DNA of 13,747 nt, from assembly GCA_009773995.1 (NCBI GenBank), contig VSMY01000073.1, positions 1 to 13,747 of the forward strand, written 5' to 3'. The stretch is from Oscillibacter sp. GTDB taxonomy: Bacteria; Bacillota; Clostridia; Oscillospirales; Oscillospiraceae. Position numbers and translations under genes: made by a program. Position 1 is the first letter of the stretch. Every line of letters begins with the position of its first letter. This document shows positions 12,175 through 13,747 of this stretch, piece after piece. The notes beneath the pieces are model-generated. The model did no database searches. It was not told the DNA's origin and was given only the letters and a program-made list of their open reading frames with translations.

Positions 12175-12612
12175 ATGAAAATCGACGTGACCCTGGACCC
12201 GGCGCTGGAGGAGCTGCTGGTAAAGGTGCTGTCTCCGGGGGAGACGGAGGAGCTCCGGGCCCTGCTGGCGCGGCTGGAGGAGCCCCAGCGGCTGACGGGC
12301 TTCCGGGGCGCTGAGGCCGTCCCCCTGGACCCGGCTGAGGTCCTGCGGTTCTACGGGGAGGACAAGGAGGTCCGGGCCCAAACGCTGGGCGGGGACGTTT
12401 ACACCGTCCGCCTCCGGCTGTATGAATTAGAGGAGCGCCTGGACCGGCGGACCTTCGTCCGGGTGTCCCACTCGGAGATCGTGAACTGGAAGCGGGTGAC
12501 GGACTTGGACCTGAGCTTGTCCGGGACCATCCGGGTGACCCTGGAGGGGGGTGTGGCGGCCTACGTCTCCCGGCGGTACGTGAAGAAGATCAAGGAGGTG
12601 CTGGGCATATGA
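12175..12612 (+). CDS. LytTR-domain DNA-binding regulator
   Basis: The 145-residue protein has no receiver domain. The C-terminal 100 residues form a LytTR domain: VLRFYGEDKEVRAQT, then VYTVRLRLYELEERL, RTFVRVSHSEIVNWKRV, IRVTLEGG and VSRRYVKKIKEVLG. The N-terminal 40 residues (LEELLVKVLSPGETEELRAL) are a variable helical region. The ATG at 12175 has AGAGGAGG 8 nt upstream. It overlaps the following DUF3021 gene by 4 nt (ATGA), the usual arrangement of LytTR-DUF3021 pairs, in which the membrane protein is thought to hold the regulator inactive. It is divergent from psuK; whether it controls more than its own operon is not visible. Confidence 0.92.
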   Translation: MKIDVTLDPALEELLVKVLSPGETEELRALLARLEEPQRLTGFRGAEAVPLDPAEVLRFYGEDKEVRAQTLGGDVYTVRLRLYELEERLDRRTFVRVSHSEIVNWKRVTDLDLSLSGTIRVTLEGGVAAYVSRRYVKKIKEVLGI

Positions 12613-13439
12613 GCGAGACGGTCGACATCCGGCGGGAGCTTCTTCGGCGGGCGAAGCAGGGCTTTCCCTGGGGGATCGTCCTGGTGAGCCTGGTGTTTGT
12701 GCTGGGAAACGCCTTTTCCATCCCCGCGCCCAAGGACGGAGCCCTGCTGATGGTGTCCCAAGCCATGGCGGAGGCTTACGGAAGCCCGGTGACAGCGGCT
12801 CTGGTCCAAATGCTGTGGTCGGGCCTTCTGGGGGCGGCGCTGAGTACCATGGAGATTCCCTTCCTCCTGGAGCGTCGGACCCTCCCCTGGTCCGGGGTCC
12901 ATTTCCTGACCACGGCGGCGCTCTTTTCCCTGGCGGGGTGGCGGTGCCGGTGGTTTCCCATGTGGGAGAGCTGGCTGTGTTTGCTGGGGCTGCTGCTCCT
13001 CTGCTGCGTGCTGAAATGGGCCGTCCGCTTCCTGGAGTGGCAGGCGGATATCCAGGCCATCCGGAAATCCTCCGGGCTGGAGACGGCGGACCCGCCCTGG
13101 AAGACGCTGGCCCCGTACCTTCTCCTGGCGGCGGCGGTGGAGCTGCTGCTGCCTCCGGGGCTGCGGCTGGTGGACGCCCGGGATTTCCCGGTGCTGACGG
13201 GGATTTTTTACCCCTTCCTGATCCTGCCCCTGTTCTGCTTTTTCAGCGGCTGTTCCCTGGGGACCCGGCTCCGGCGCTGGCGGCTTCTCTATCCGGCGGC
13301 GTGCGGGGCGCTGACCCTGCCCTGCGTGTATCTCCTCTATAACTACACCGCCCTGTTTCAGGTTTGGGTAGCGGGCGCCGCCGCCCTGGCCGGGGGACTG
13401 ACAGGGACCCTTCTGCGGCGGCTGAAAAAAAAGGAATAA
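12609..13439 (+). CDS. DUF3021 membrane protein with an extra C-terminal membrane region
   Basis: The 276-residue protein is about twice the usual DUF3021 length. Residues 1-150 carry four hydrophobic segments (about 21-36, 63-81, 96-111, 121-141) in the DUF3021 pattern, including ALSTMEIPFLLERRTLPWSG. After a linker (ETADPPWKT) come further hydrophobic segments (about 167-181, 194-213, 227-250, 252-269) that I do not recognise, ending in the basic LLRRLKKKE. It is translationally coupled to the LytTR gene and probably acts as its membrane partner. The second half could be a fused membrane protein or a family extension. It is followed by a strong hairpin. Confidence 0.8.
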   Translation: MSETVDIRRELLRRAKQGFPWGIVLVSLVFVLGNAFSIPAPKDGALLMVSQAMAEAYGSPVTAALVQMLWSGLLGAALSTMEIPFLLERRTLPWSGVHFLTTAALFSLAGWRCRWFPMWESWLCLLGLLLLCCVLKWAVRFLEWQADIQAIRKSSGLETADPPWKTLAPYLLLAAAVELLLPPGLRLVDARDFPVLTGIFYPFLILPLFCFFSGCSLGTRLRRWRLLYPAACGALTLPCVYLLYNYTALFQVWVAGAAALAGGLTGTLLRRLKKKE

Positions 13440-13449
13440 CCCCTGGAAC

Positions 13450-13494
13450 AAAACCGCCTTCTCTTCCGACTAAACCGGAAAAGGAGGCGGTTTT
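13450..13494 (+). terminator. Terminator hairpin that contains the next gene's ribosome binding site
   Basis: Arms of 19 nt (13450-13468 and 13476-13494) pair with one mismatch and one G-U pair around a 7-nt loop. The right arm ends in TTTT, immediately followed by the ATG of the lipoprotein gene. AAGGAGG (13481-13487), the ribosome binding site of that gene, is inside the stem. Confidence 0.85.
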
Positions 13495-13747
13495 ATGAAG
13501 CTCTGGAAATTCGCGCTGGCCCTGGCCCTCTGCCTGATTCTCCCGGCCTGTGAGAAGGCGGAAGGGCAGCCGGACCCGGCTGGGACGGAGGCTCCCGTCA
13601 CAGCGGAGACCCCGTCCGCCCCGGCGGACGCGCCCTCCCTGGCGGAGGACGAGGAACCCACGGTCCTCACCTGCCGCATCGTGGACGGGGCGGAGGACGG
13701 GAACCTCCTCCTGGCGGAGCTGGGGGAGGGGCTTTACGGCGGGACCG
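13495..13747 (+). CDS. Putative lipoprotein, N-terminal part (runs off the right edge)
   Basis: The first 84 codons are present. The protein begins MKLWKFALALALCLILPACE, a lipoprotein signal peptide with lipobox L-P-A-C and the modified cysteine at residue 19. An acidic, proline- and alanine-rich linker follows (to about residue 55), then TVLTCRIVDGAEDGNLLLAE, the probable start of a folded domain. It should be anchored on the outer face of the membrane. The ATG at 13495 has AAGGAGG 7 nt upstream, within the terminator hairpin of the preceding operon. The domain is not recognisable from what is present. Confidence 0.82.
   Translation, partial: MKLWKFALALALCLILPACEKAEGQPDPAGTEAPVTAETPSAPADAPSLAEDEEPTVLTCRIVDGAEDGNLLLAELGEGLYGGT

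Noticed and set aside
12561..13451. Minus-strand frame of 296 codons under the DUF3021 gene
   Set aside because: It is Gln/Pro/Arg-rich with no motif; the plus strand encodes coherent membrane segments and is coupled to the LytTR gene.
1..13747. tRNA, rRNA, CRISPR array, transposase or integrase genes
   Set aside because: I looked for cloverleaf ends, regularly spaced repeats and transposase or recombinase motifs and saw none.

Overview
The window is about 13.7 kb of GC-rich DNA with strong AGGAGG-type ribosome binding sites and consensus TTGACA/TATAAT promoters. Its gene set is typical of the phylum Firmicutes: an L27 with a cleavable N-terminal extension next to its protease Prp, a YerC/TrpR-like regulator, an RsiV-type DUF3298 protein, LytTR-DUF3021, DUF6809 and a glycine riboswitch. 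The best guess is a high-GC gut Clostridia of the Oscillospiraceae (Flavonifractor/Lawsonibacter/Oscillibacter-like). The genus is inference.

Left part (1-4485, almost all on the minus strand). The classical rplU-prp-rpmA-obg ribosome-assembly operon runs leftwards and is driven by a consensus promoter at 2441-2469. A strong intrinsic terminator follows rpmA. Between rpmA and obg sits a foreign-looking cassette of about 1.09 kb (231-1318). Two inverted repeat arms of about 245 bp (core 90/92 identical) flank a divergent pair: a small XRE repressor (minus) and a DUF6809 protein (plus). No transposase is visible. This is the most unusual structure in the window. Upstream of rplU lie hslO (Hsp33), a class I methyltransferase and a yerC-like TrpR-family gene; the last two overlap by 4 nt.

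Middle part (4586-7511). A plus-strand DUF3298 gene is followed by a second small XRE locus: a 72-codon minus-strand gene diverging from an XRE gene, with several palindromes between them and a possible hairpin over the XRE ribosome binding site. A bidirectional terminator separates this locus from a sodium:alanine/glycine symporter gene (minus), which has a glycine riboswitch and a terminator in its leader.

Right part (7566-13747). Two tandem MgtC/SapB paralogues (minus) share a perfect TTGACA-17-TATAAT promoter and a leader of about 140 nt with two terminator-like hairpins. Next come a DUF1294 membrane protein and a pseudouridine catabolism operon, psuK-psuG (minus). The PsuK here carries an N-terminal winged helix, and a palindrome overlaps its promoter. 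Divergently from psuK runs a LytTR regulator translationally coupled to an enlarged DUF3021 membrane protein (plus). A partial lipoprotein gene follows; its ribosome binding site lies inside the preceding terminator hairpin.

All functional calls rest on motif recognition by eye. No database search was run.
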